A stretch of 64,000 nucleotides of DNA, taken from assembly GCA_030549775.1 (NCBI GenBank), contig CM060175.1, positions 77,470,245-77,534,244 of the forward strand, in the 5' to 3' direction. This stretch comes from Tamarix chinensis (taxonomy: Eukaryota; Streptophyta; Magnoliopsida; Caryophyllales; Tamaricaceae). A model generated the notes under the pieces. The model had not been told where the DNA came from, ran no database searches, and saw only the letters and a program-made list of their open reading frames with translations. Each line of letters starts with the position of its first letter. Position 1 is the stretch's first letter. Positions 11,321 to 20,815 of this stretch are shown here, one piece after another. A program made the position numbers and the translations under genes.

Positions 11321-13104
11321 TGAAAGTAACTTTTACTTTTTTGACACGTAGAACATCTACTTATCATGGCTTGCACATGTTTAACCATTCTTGGCCAATA
11401 GAAATTTTCTTGTAATAATTCCATAGTTTTATGTATTCCAAAATGTCCCGCTATGCTGCCTTCATGTATTTCCTTGATAAGCAAGTCTCTAATACTAGAT
11501 CTAGGAATACAAAGTTTATTTAGTCGAAATAAAAATCCATCTTGTATGACATAATTTCCATGGTATCCATTGTCTTTACATGCACTAAACATGTCCTTAA
11601 AATCTTCATCATTAGAATATAATTCTTTAATCATTTCAAAACCTAAGATTTTTGCATCCATCATAATAAGTAATGTAGACCTACGAGAAAGAGCATCAGC
11701 GACTACATTTTCTTTACCATCTAAATGTTTGACAGAGAACACGAAGGATTGTAAGAAATTTACCCATTTTTCATGTCTCGGATTAACTTTCTTTTGACTA
11801 TGTAAGTATTTTAAACTTTTATGATCCGAATGTAACACAAATGGTTTTGGTCTTAGATAATGACTCCATGTCTCAAGGCTCCGTATAATGGCAAAGAATT
11901 CCTTGTCATAAGTTGAATAGTTAATCTTGGCTCCATTCAACTTTTCAGAGAAGAATGCTATAGGTTTCTTTTCTTGAGAAAGCACTCCTCCTATTCCAAC
12001 TCCACTAGCATCACAAGTCACTTCAAAAAGAAGATTAAAGTTGGGTAAGGATAGAATAGGGGCATGACAAAGTTTGTCTTTTAAAGTTTCAAAGGCTTGA
12101 GTAGCTTCTTGTCCCCAATAAAATTCACCTTTTTTCATGAGTTGATTAATAGGTGTAGCTATGGTAGAAAAATCCTTAATGAATCTTCTATAAAAGTTAG
12201 CTAATCCATGAAAACTTCTCACTTCATGAACATTTTTAGGGATAGGCCATTCTTTTATAGCTTTAATCTTATTAGGATCTACTTTAATACCTTTTCCACT
12301 AATAATATAGCCTAGGAAAACTACACTTGGAAGCATAAAATCACATTTCTCAAGTTTTCCATATAGTTTAGTTTTCCTTAGCTCACCAAATAATTTCTTC
12401 AAATGCACTAGATGATCATAACTATTTTTGCTATACACAAGAATATCATCCAAATATACAACAATGAAATCACCAAGGAAAGGTCGGAGAACTTCATTCA
12501 TAAGTCTCATAAATGAGCTAGGTGCATTACATAACCCAAAAGGCATAACCATCCACTCATAGAGACCATATTTTGTTTTAAAAGCAGTTTTCCATTCATC
12601 TCCATCTCTAATCCTTAATTGATGATATCCACTTCTCAAATCAATTTTGGAAAATACTTGTGCTCCACAATGTTCATCAAGCATATCATCTAATCTAGGC
12701 ATAGGAAATCTATATTTGATGGTAATATTATTCACAGCCCGAGAATCTATGCACATACGCCAAGTACCATCCTTTTTAGGCACTAGTAAAGCAGGAACAC
12801 TACAAGGACTCATACTTTCTCTAACAAATCCTTTATCCATAAGCTCTTGTATTTGTTTTTGTAATTCCTTAGCTTCTTCTGGGTTACATCTATAAGCCGG
12901 TTTATTAGGGATAGGCATACCAGGAACAAGATCAATAGCATGTTCTATACCTCTTTTAGGTGGTAATCCAGGAGGTAAGTCATTAGGAAATACATCATTA
13001 TACTCATCAAGCAACTTAATCAAATTAAGATCTTTAAGTTGTTGTTTGTCAGGTTTAGAATCTTTAGAAACTAGAGCATAACAAATTCCTTCTTCTTTTA
13101 TACA
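11290..13104 (-). CDS. Reverse transcriptase, RNase H and integrase zinc-binding part of gypsy pol
   Basis: The frame is open from the shift near 13105; there is no separate start codon. Reverse transcriptase shows VPKKDGTWRMC, the SKIDLRSGYHQ block, MPFGLCNAPSSF and the catalytic YLDD. RNase H shows CDASGVGIGGVL, YSTYDKEF, LHSDHKSL and the NVVADALSRR end. The HHCC zinc-binding segment of integrase follows (GHFGIHKT ... CSTCQKSKS). These enzymes would copy the element RNA into DNA and degrade the RNA strand. The frame ends at 11290 after GLHTFTCS, where a second shift (near 11315) puts the rest of integrase in another frame. All catalytic residues that I can check are intact. Confidence 0.93.
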   Translation of the reverse strand, partial: CIKEEGICYALVSKDSKPDKQQLKDLNLIKLLDEYNDVFPNDLPPGLPPKRGIEHAIDLVPGMPIPNKPAYRCNPEEAKELQKQIQELMDKGFVRESMSPCSVPALLVPKKDGTWRMCIDSRAVNNITIKYRFPMPRLDDMLDEHCGAQVFSKIDLRSGYHQLRIRDGDEWKTAFKTKYGLYEWMVMPFGLCNAPSSFMRLMNEVLRPFLGDFIVVYLDDILVYSKNSYDHLVHLKKLFGELRKTKLYGKLEKCDFMLPSVVFLGYIISGKGIKVDPNKIKAIKEWPIPKNVHEVRSFHGLANFYRRFIKDFSTIATPINQLMKKGEFYWGQEATQAFETLKDKLCHAPILSLPNFNLLFEVTCDASGVGIGGVLSQEKKPIAFFSEKLNGAKINYSTYDKEFFAIIRSLETWSHYLRPKPFVLHSDHKSLKYLHSQKKVNPRHEKWVNFLQSFVFSVKHLDGKENVVADALSRRSTLLIMMDAKILGFEMIKELYSNDEDFKDMFSACKDNGYHGNYVIQDGFLFRLNKLCIPRSSIRDLLIKEIHEGSIAGHFGIHKTMELLQENFYWPRMVKHVQAMISRCSTCQKSKSYFHKGLHTFTCS

Positions 13105-14864
13105 TTTTCCATAGCCTTTTCATGTAAAAATAATCTCTCTTTATCATCACTCAAGGGCATATGATCATATAAAGAAGGTTTAAGACTATACAATTGTTTT
13201 TCCTTTTTCACCACATATTCATTGGTTACCCCATCATGAGTTGCTTTTCTATCAAATTGCCATGGTCTATCCAAAAGTAATCCACAAGCATCCATAGGTA
13301 AAACATCACATAGAACTTCATCATGATAGTCTCTAATAGAAAATGTGATTAAAGCTCTTTTGTTTACTTTAGCTCCTTTATCCTTGTTTAACCATTGTAA
13401 ATAATAGGGTTTAGGATGATTAGTAGTTTCCAAACCAAGTTTCTTAACCATTGCCTCACTAGCAACATTAGTACATGAACCACTATCAATTATAAGTCTA
13501 CAAGCTGTATCACCTATTTTACACTTAGTTTTAAAAATCTTTTCTCTTTGAGTAGGTGTAATACTAGGTTGTATTTGCAAGACTCTTTGAATTACAAAGC
13601 AGGGGTCTCCTTCTTCTTCTTCCATAGTTAATATTTCATTAGGAGATTCAACTTCTAATTCATCATCACTACATGGTTCCATGTTTTCTATGTCATGTAA
13701 GGTTAAGGCTCTTTGGTTAGGACAATCTCTAGCAAAATTTCCATATCCTTTACATTTGAAACATTGTTTATTAGCCATTTCAACCACCTTATTTTTACCT
13801 TTATCATCTTTGTTATTCTTTATATCATATGAAAATGTCGATTTAGGTGTAAAGGTGTTAGAATAGGGTTTAGTCAAAGTAGAGACATTAGACTTAACAT
13901 AGGCTTTTGTTGTCTTGGTTTGTCTTTCAATCTTCATAGCCAATTTTATCAAATCATCAAGAGAGTCATAAGAGTACATATCAACTTTGTCTCTTATTGA
14001 GTTATTCAAACCACCTAAGTATCTAGCACATCTTTGTTCCTTTCTTTCATGAACATCACAAATAAGGGCTAGTCTTTCAAACTCTCTAGTGTATTCTTCT
14101 ACACTAAATAAGCCTTGCCTTAGAGTATTCATCTTAACATACATATCTTGTTCATAGTCTCTAGGCACAAATTTCTTTCTTAAGTGCTTTTTAAGTTTTT
14201 CCCAAAATTTGATTTTAGACTTCTCTTGTCTTTCCCTAGTTCGCTTTAAGTTATCATACCAAATTCGAGCAAACTTTTTGAACTTTAGAGTAGCTAATTT
14301 GCACTTTCTATCATCATCATATTCTCTAAACTCAAAAATAGCTTCAATCTCATGCAACCATTCAAAAAATGAATCCACATTTAAATCACCATAAAATTCA
14401 GGAAGTTTAAGTTTAATACCTTGATCTTCATGGTGTGGATTTCTTACATGGAATGTAGGTGCTCTTCTTTGGTTGCTTGAGCCAAAAGAATTTGTCTCCT
14501 CTTCTCCATCTTCAAGATGATAAATATTGAAATGTCCACGCCCATTCTTGGTATGGTAAATCGGCTTCATTCTCCCTTCCACACTATCATGTGTGGTTTC
14601 CATTCGAGGTTGCCATGGTTTATACTTCTCTTGGTCTGCCAACTTTGCTTCCACACTTTGGAGTTGATGTTGTAGTGTGTTTTGAGTCTGTAGTTGGGCA
14701 TCCATGCGTGTGGTGAGGCTTTTGATGGACTCAACCAGGGCACACACCTCTTCACTAGCCATGGTGAAGGTTGACACACAACATTTCTTGATGCACACAA
14801 TATATCTTCCACAAATGTAGGTGCTAGATTTGTTTTGCCTACAACCAAACAAAGCACAAACCAA
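13098..14864 (-). CDS. Gag-protease part of the gypsy polyprotein
   Basis: The open frame starts upstream of the likely true start, MASEEVCALVESIKS, at about 14762. A coiled-coil-like N-terminus is followed by the retrotransposon Gag core (LPEFYGDLNVDSFFEWLHEIE ... FWEKLKKHLRKKFVP), then a zinc knuckle, CFKCKGYGNFARDC, in which the usual histidine of CCHC is asparagine. An aspartic protease follows, with active-site IIDSGSCTNVAS and a downstream LLLDRPWQFDRK where LLGRPW is usual. Gag packages the element RNA and the protease would mature the polyprotein. The frame stops after EKAMENV at 13098. The next frame carries on with pol, so a single-base shift near 13105 separates them. Either a mutation or a frameshift site; mutation is more likely, since CRM-like elements usually have one frame. 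Confidence 0.88.
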   Translation of the reverse strand: MVCALFGCRQNKSSTYICGRYIVCIKKCCVSTFTMASEEVCALVESIKSLTTRMDAQLQTQNTLQHQLQSVEAKLADQEKYKPWQPRMETTHDSVEGRMKPIYHTKNGRGHFNIYHLEDGEEETNSFGSSNQRRAPTFHVRNPHHEDQGIKLKLPEFYGDLNVDSFFEWLHEIEAIFEFREYDDDRKCKLATLKFKKFARIWYDNLKRTRERQEKSKIKFWEKLKKHLRKKFVPRDYEQDMYVKMNTLRQGLFSVEEYTREFERLALICDVHERKEQRCARYLGGLNNSIRDKVDMYSYDSLDDLIKLAMKIERQTKTTKAYVKSNVSTLTKPYSNTFTPKSTFSYDIKNNKDDKGKNKVVEMANKQCFKCKGYGNFARDCPNQRALTLHDIENMEPCSDDELEVESPNEILTMEEEEGDPCFVIQRVLQIQPSITPTQREKIFKTKCKIGDTACRLIIDSGSCTNVASEAMVKKLGLETTNHPKPYYLQWLNKDKGAKVNKRALITFSIRDYHDEVLCDVLPMDACGLLLDRPWQFDRKATHDGVTNEYVVKKEKQLYSLKPSLYDHMPLSDDKERLFLHEKAMENV

Positions 14865-15010
14865 TTTCTAACTCTAAAGCAAATATCAAACACTACCTGC
14901 AATCTTTATCTAGGTACAAAGGATATCTTTAAGCCCCAAGAATAGCCACTGCACGCAGGTACACACAAACAATGAAAGATTAGTAATAATAGGTGTGAAA
15001 ATGATTCTTA

Positions 15011-15389
15011 TAAAATCATAGAACATGTTTCTGTGTTGTCAATAAAATCGTGTCTTCCAGTGGGATTTTCGTGTTGAAGTCTTCATATAAAATGTAGAGT
15101 AGATCCAGAGGTAGATTATGGACTATTTTATTGAGAGAAATTGATGAGAGATGAGTCGAATCCACGGCCTGCAAGTTCCAGGTCAGTTTCGGGCTTCACA
15201 TAAAATCATAGAACATGTTTCTGTATTTTCAACAAAAACTTGTCTTCCAGTGGGAGATTCGTGTTGAAGTCTTCATAGGAAATGTAGAGGACATCCAGAG
15301 GTAGAAGATGGAATAATTTCTTGAGAGAAATTGATGATAAATGAATCTAATACACGGCCTGCAAGTTCCAGGTCTGTTTCGGGCGATTG
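15011..15389. repeat. Tandem duplication, 2 x about 190 bp, in the gypsy 5' leader
   Basis: Both copies open with TAAAATCATAGAACATGTTT (15011 and 15201) and close with GCCTGCAAGTTCCAGGTC and GTTTCGGGC words. They lie between the primer site and gag, in the untranslated leader, and have diverged more than the LTRs, so the duplication predates this insertion. Confidence 0.9.
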
Positions 15390-15785
15390 AGAACTGTCCA
15401 GGGATGTCGAACACTTTGAAGCTTTTCTTCTTACTTGCACGAAGAGAAATTGAATGGGGTTGTCATACACTTGATCACACACTAATAGAGAGTAGAATAC
15501 AATATAAATCAAGTGCTGAAGAGGCACACACGATTGTTGCAACCAGACCAACCAAACTGGTGCTGCTGAAATTCGAACTCTGTTGGTATTTTATGTGAAA
15601 AGTTGAGGGAAAATGCAACAAGATCATTGCAAGATTGCAAGAAATTCAAGCAAGAACTTCAATAAAACTTAAAGAATTTCATCAAGAATCAAGATTTGCA
15701 AGAAATGGTGGAGTATCTGTGGAGTTCTTGGTGAAAGAACACACCACAATTTCAGGTCGACAGAAATCAGCTTCGAACAAATGAA

Positions 15786-15797
15786 GCTCTGATACCA
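15786..15797 (-). other. Primer-binding site for initiator tRNA-Met
   Basis: TGGTATCAGAGC on the minus strand, four bases downstream of the 5' LTR. It is complementary to the 3' end of plant initiator tRNA-Met and is the usual primer site of plant gypsy elements. Confidence 0.92.
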
Positions 15798-15801
15798 AAA
15801 A

Positions 15802-16677
15802 TGATGTGGTTTTTATCAAAGTAACGGAAGGTTGGATCGAAATTTGTATTAGAAGCTTTCACCCATGATCTAATGCAAAAAGAATGAAGTGATTTTGTGG
15901 ATTATGGACGAAGAAATTGATGTTACAAGATGAAGGTGTTCAACAGATTTGAAGGTGTTCAAATGTGTCGTGTGGAAGATAGATTTGAGGAAGGATTAAT
16001 CCCGGATTTTCCTTGCTCAATACAGACCCAAAAGGGAGGATTAGACTTTAGCTCTCTTGCTCAAAGTTTTATCAAAATTCTTATTATTCATTCTATTCAA
16101 TTCTCTATACAAATGTTGTGCACAAAAGGTATATATAGGAAAGAATAAGCTTGGTGGTGAGCTTCCTTAACCAGCCAAGTTTACCCACCTAATCCAGCCC
16201 ATTAATCATGGTTGAATTAAGCCCATATTAAACTTAATCCATAGAATAATATCATTGGTTAAATGATACTAAGGATTAATATTACAAAGCTATACAATAG
16301 ACTAAGATACATACATGAAATTATAGCCATACCCTAACTTACATAAAATATACTTAGGGTTAGGGTTTACAACAAGTTTATAAAAATAATGAATATCATC
16401 ACTTTATCTCTTGTTGTAATGTATCATCCCATGTATGTCATAGTCTTGCATGCCTTGGAATACTTGTACACATCAATGTGTATGAACATCATCTTCTTGC
16501 AAATATGTAACATACCTACAAGAATAACTTGAATGGTTTTTAATGTCAAGCATATTAGAATTATCAAGAATATTTAACATGATAGGCTCCAATATTATAA
16601 AAGTTAAATCATCTTCCTTACCTTGAGGATTAGAATGAATAGGACAATCATTATGTTCAATGGATGCTCCTGCATCA
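15802..16677 (-). repeat. 5' LTR of the gypsy element (876 bp)
   Basis: Same length as the 3' LTR and about 98.7% identical by eye. It carries a TATATATA box on the minus strand at 16130-16137 and the same 68-codon reading frame at its outer end (16473-16677), where it cannot be translated as part of pol. Confidence 0.95.
16130..16137 (-). promoter_or_regulatory. TATA box of the gypsy 5' LTR
   Basis: TATATATA on the minus strand, about 540 bases into the LTR. It is kept at the corresponding place in the 3' LTR (about 9851-9858) and in the related solo LTR (52997-53004), which supports a promoter role. Confidence 0.6.
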
Positions 16678-16682
16678 GATGG
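16678..16682. repeat. 5-bp target-site duplication GATGG, right
   Basis: Directly abuts the LTR terminus GCATCA; identical to 9518-9522. Confidence 0.9.
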
Positions 16683-18693
16683 TTTAAAGTTAGTAGAAAT
16701 TGACCCTATATTGACCAAGTTTGACCATAACCTATCATTTTAGCTTTTCTCTTGATCATGAAATAATTATTTGAGTAGATGGCTAAAAATGAAAATTTTC
16801 CATGGTTAGTACTAAAATAATGAACCTTACTAGTGGTTAATGGACTTCTAATGGCCTATACCTTGGCCTTAAAATATGAAACATCGTAAGGTGAATGGAC
16901 TAGTATAATTATAAGAAAATAGCATGGACTAGTATAATTATAAGAAAATAGCATGGACATATATGATGGCCTTAAGTTGACCTACTATGACTTTAGTTAT
17001 GAAAAATAACATCTAGTTGGCTATTTAAATAAATGGATGAATAATATGAGTTAAGATTGAACTCTAGTTGACCTCCATTTGGGAATTTATCCTTGGCCAT
17101 AGGGATTGACTTGAAATGTTCTTTAATGGTAGGTAAAAGTATGGTTAAGTAATGGAACCATGATTGTGACCCTAGTCATAGGCCTTAACCTAGACTTGAA
17201 TTATGAATGATAAGAACTAAAAGGAAATTAAATCTTGGACATATATGATTGATAGTAAATAATTAATGAATGAAGTTATCACTTTAATATACCCTTAAAG
17301 GGAATAATAGACAAAGTGAGAACCTTAAATAGTTATGCTTGGATTGAACTGACTTGCTACTTAGAATGATATTGTATATGGACCTTAGTGTGATATAAAA
17401 TCTCAATCTAATAAGATATTATATAATTAAAATGAAACAAGCATTATGATAGGTCTAAGTTATGCAATCTTCAAATAGCTACCGGTGTTAGTTTGACTTC
17501 TAACATTTTTATTATCACTGCCTTCGAGTAGTTGATCCTAGTATCTTTCCTACTCTAAACATTGATGATGTACTGAATGGTATTAATACTAAAGCACCTA
17601 TTTTCAACCATGTTTGATTATTTCGCTTTAGTCGGACTTATGTCCTCTAATATCCTTGACCTTGGTCAAACTTGATCTCTATTCACTTATTTAGTATGGC
17701 TTCCATAGGTTTGAGAAACTATAAGGGATAATCTAGCTCATTTCTTAAGAAAGTGGTATTAGGGAATTCAGTGATCACTTTAACAAATGAAAATAACTTA
17801 TCGGTTCTAAGCGTATTATGTAACCTTGCTTACTTTCCTTAAATGTCCTATCATGGACGTGTTTCTTAGTATGCATAATGTGGTACACGCACACACACAA
17901 TATATGCTACCATATACTTAACCCTAAGTGATTCATTGTTATATGATTCTCTAGTTCTCTCATGTTTCAATGAATACCATAAGAACCCATGGCTAAAGTG
18001 TCATATGTGAATCTATGTGCTCATCAGTCTATGGGATACACCTTATGCACTACTATGGGGATAATCTAAGTGATCCTTGTTTCCTCACGAATATGATGTG
18101 TATGTCCAAGTATATTATGGCATGTATGTTCTCATATGTTTGTATAATTATGACCAAGCATGTTTCGATAGATCCATGCATGACCTTATGTAAAAATTTG
18201 TGAATGGCATAATAGGAGTAGTGTATGCACATCTTGATATATTGTAGCATTAGAATGTTATGGGGGCTCACATATATCATGATCTATCTAATAGTGGTAT
18301 ATTGGTTTGCTTAGTATGCATGCATATTGATGGGGTTATTGCAATCCCTTCCTCAATCCCATGAGCAAGAGGTATTGTGCAAGTTTTGAGGATGACTAGT
18401 AAGTGGTCTTGGTCATCATTTCCTTCTTATTTTCTCACTGGTTTTAAGCTTATATAGTCTTTGGTTGTAAACCTTGACTCCCTTATCTTTTAAGAAATTT
18501 ATCTTACCCACTCTAATTTCTCTTATGTTTTATCTCTAGAGACTAAACCTTGTGTCTAGCATACGGTAAACGTTGAGAGGTCTTTCTTGTGTTAGATGTG
18601 GCGGTAGCCCCTCACTTTTCATAGGATTGTTTTCATATTTTATCTTTCGTAAATATTTTTAAAAAAATAGTAGGAAAAAATAGGGGTGTTACA
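16683..18693 (-). repeat. LTR-like repeat, minus orientation, start at 18693 (TGTAACACCCC type)
   Basis: The minus-strand text from 18693 begins TGTAACACCCCTATTTTTTC and, a little further in, has ACCGCCACATCTAACAC and GCTAGACACAAG words. Their counterparts lie near the start of the element at 43090 (TCTAACGCATGATAGACG, TTAGATACAAG). No coding content. The gypsy element appears to have inserted into this repeat, whose other part is probably 9110-9517. A 29-bp tandem duplication (GGACTAGTATAATTATAAGA...) lies at about 16897-16955. Confidence 0.55.
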
Positions 18694-19990
18694 AAAAGTG
18701 AGGTTAGGAGAAGAAATTGAAAAAGGGAATTGAAAGAGAAATTTAATAAAGAACCAAGCTTTCGAACTCAGGAGTTTCAATTTCTTTGAAAATTTTTCCC
18801 TTGAAAGGACACTCCATGGAGAAAAAAAGAAACAATTTGACATGTTAAGGAAGCTTAGATACTTGAGAGAATCAAGGCTATGAAATGTGAGAAGAAATGA
18901 AAAGGGATAGATTTAAGGATATTGTGTTAGAGCCACAAACTTTAGACAATGGTTTTGAAGAGAAGCATTATTAAAAACTTTGGTTCGATTTTAAATAACA
19001 GTTCTTATCCATAATTGTCATCGAAATCTTTCCTCCGAGCATGCATTCAATTTTTTACGTTGTTGGTAGTAGTTTATTGATAATCGTTATCTATTAAGTG
19101 TTATGTAGTTAGTTTTCTATAGGTAGTAGTGTTTTGTGGCTCATGAAAGGTGCTACATCCATGGAAGGAAGGGCTAAATTTTACTAGCTCAAAGATTATC
19201 TTTTAGTATTAGAGACAATCATTTTATATTGCACTAAAGTTTTTACCCTAGATAAGCTATTGAGAATGAAGATGACAATCCCAAATACAATTCTAAATGG
19301 GTCTTGAATAGATCTAGCTATTTTTTTATAAAAAAAATCTATGTAAATACAAATACATTTATGTTTTATATATTTTAATATGTTTTTTGTGTTAAAAAAT
19401 ATTCTTTTGAATGAAAGGATAAAAAAATTAAAATAGTTACTTTAATTTTTTTAATGGTGTTTTAATACTTTTAGAATAAAATTATTATACATATTGCTTA
19501 TAAAGTAAATATATAGAAATAAAAAAAATTAAATAAGGTTAAAATAAAGATGATAAATATAATATTAAATAGATTTTACGGATTAAGTCTAAGTGTATTA
19601 GATCTACATTCATTTAAATATATATGAACCAAAATTTGTTAAAAATAAGATTGGTTTGATTGATCTAGGTCTCATCCCCGTACCTATCTATAAGGCAAGG
19701 CAACGCAAGGGATGTACCAACTCAAATAGGAGCTCGTGGTGGTCCCGCACGGATTATAATATAAATATATCACTCCTGGATAGCACCTCGAAGATATTAT
19801 TTCCACTGAAAATATCGACCCTTTTTATTTCTTACCGCAAAGGCGTTACATGTGAAGTTTGAGAAAATAGAAAATACAAGATATATTACAACAATGATCA
19901 GTCTTGTCCGTAAGGCCAAAAAACATATGTGATTCAATGTCATTTCAAAACCAAGTCCCATGCACGAATTAGCATAGACTGGAGTTAATA
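18694..19990. other. Gene-free spacer downstream of the P450 gene
   Basis: AT-rich, with no supported gene. 19650-19862 is less AT-rich and open on the plus strand for 68 codons but matches nothing that I recognise. The last few hundred bases before 19991 should include the 3' untranslated region of the P450 transcript. Confidence 0.4.
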
Positions 19991-20742
19991 TTAGTTTTCC
20001 TTGTGAACGACCTTAATGGAGAGACCATTTGGGAAACCTAAAATAGGTGTTCGAGCAACGTCTCCTCCCTTGACTTTGCTCCACCTACATATATCATGAC
20101 ATTGAACGTCAACCGACACTTTTAATTAAGAATTAATAAACACTAGTTATTTAGATTCTGAATCAGCAATTATGATGATGATGTACGTAAACAAGGAAAG
20201 GAGAGTCAAAGTATGAATTGAAAGAAACCTGTATTTAGTGACGAGGACATGAAGTAAGGTAGCCATCAACACCTTGGCAAATTCTGCTCCTGCACACTGC
20301 CTTGTTCCTCCACCAAATGGCATGAAATTCTTGCTAACGACATCGGGCTGAAGGTCCTGCAAGCGAGTTAATGTTATCGATCGTGGACGAAGATAAGTAA
20401 ATTAGTACGAGGTTAATTAATCTCGGTCTTTAGCTACCTAGCCAGTTAACATATATAGCTAGGATCAGGAGTGATGGATGGCTGGCTAGCTAGCTAGCTT
20501 CAAGAATGTATGCATGTATGTATGTATAGACCTACCTTCCATCTGTGTGGATTGAAGGTAAGTGGATCTTCGTATATGTCAGGGTTGTACTGGCATGCGG
20601 AGGTGACCATCATAATTGTCCATCCTGCAGGAATTGTATATCCTACGTACGATGCAACACCATGTACATAATTAGACATATAATATAGTATTACTTTGGT
20701 TGTTCGTCCGTCCTTATATATATATATGAATATACGTACATG

Positions 20743-20815
<73 letters not shown>

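Larger units (their letters stand above)
9523..16677 (-). mobile_element. Ty3/gypsy LTR retrotransposon, CRM-like chromovirus, 7155 bp
   Basis: A nearly complete element read on the minus strand. It has two 876-bp LTRs (15802-16677 is the 5' LTR, 9523-10398 the 3' LTR) with TG...CA ends and a GATGG duplication on both sides (9518-9522 and 16678-16682). A tRNA-iMet primer site lies 4 bases inside the 5' LTR. Gag, protease, reverse transcriptase, RNase H and integrase follow in gypsy order. I count 11 mismatches between the LTRs (about 1.3%), so the insertion is recent. Two frame breaks (near 13105 and near 11315) split the single polyprotein expected for this clade. The CRM assignment rests on the overall wording of RT and integrase and on the reading frame that runs into the 3' LTR; it needs a tree to be firm. 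Confidence 0.93.

Noticed and set aside
9523..16677. Endogenous pararetrovirus or envelope-bearing retrovirus
   Set aside because: LTRs, primer site, gypsy domain order and chromovirus-type integrase end identify an ordinary LTR retrotransposon. There is no envelope-like frame.
16473..16718. Independent small gene encoding an 81-residue protein
   Set aside because: It is the integrase tail frame carried passively in the 5' LTR, extended by chance across the target duplication into flanking DNA.
18015..18280. Short frames on both strands rich in methionine, cysteine and tyrosine
   Set aside because: They lie in LTR-like repeat DNA and have no protein signature.
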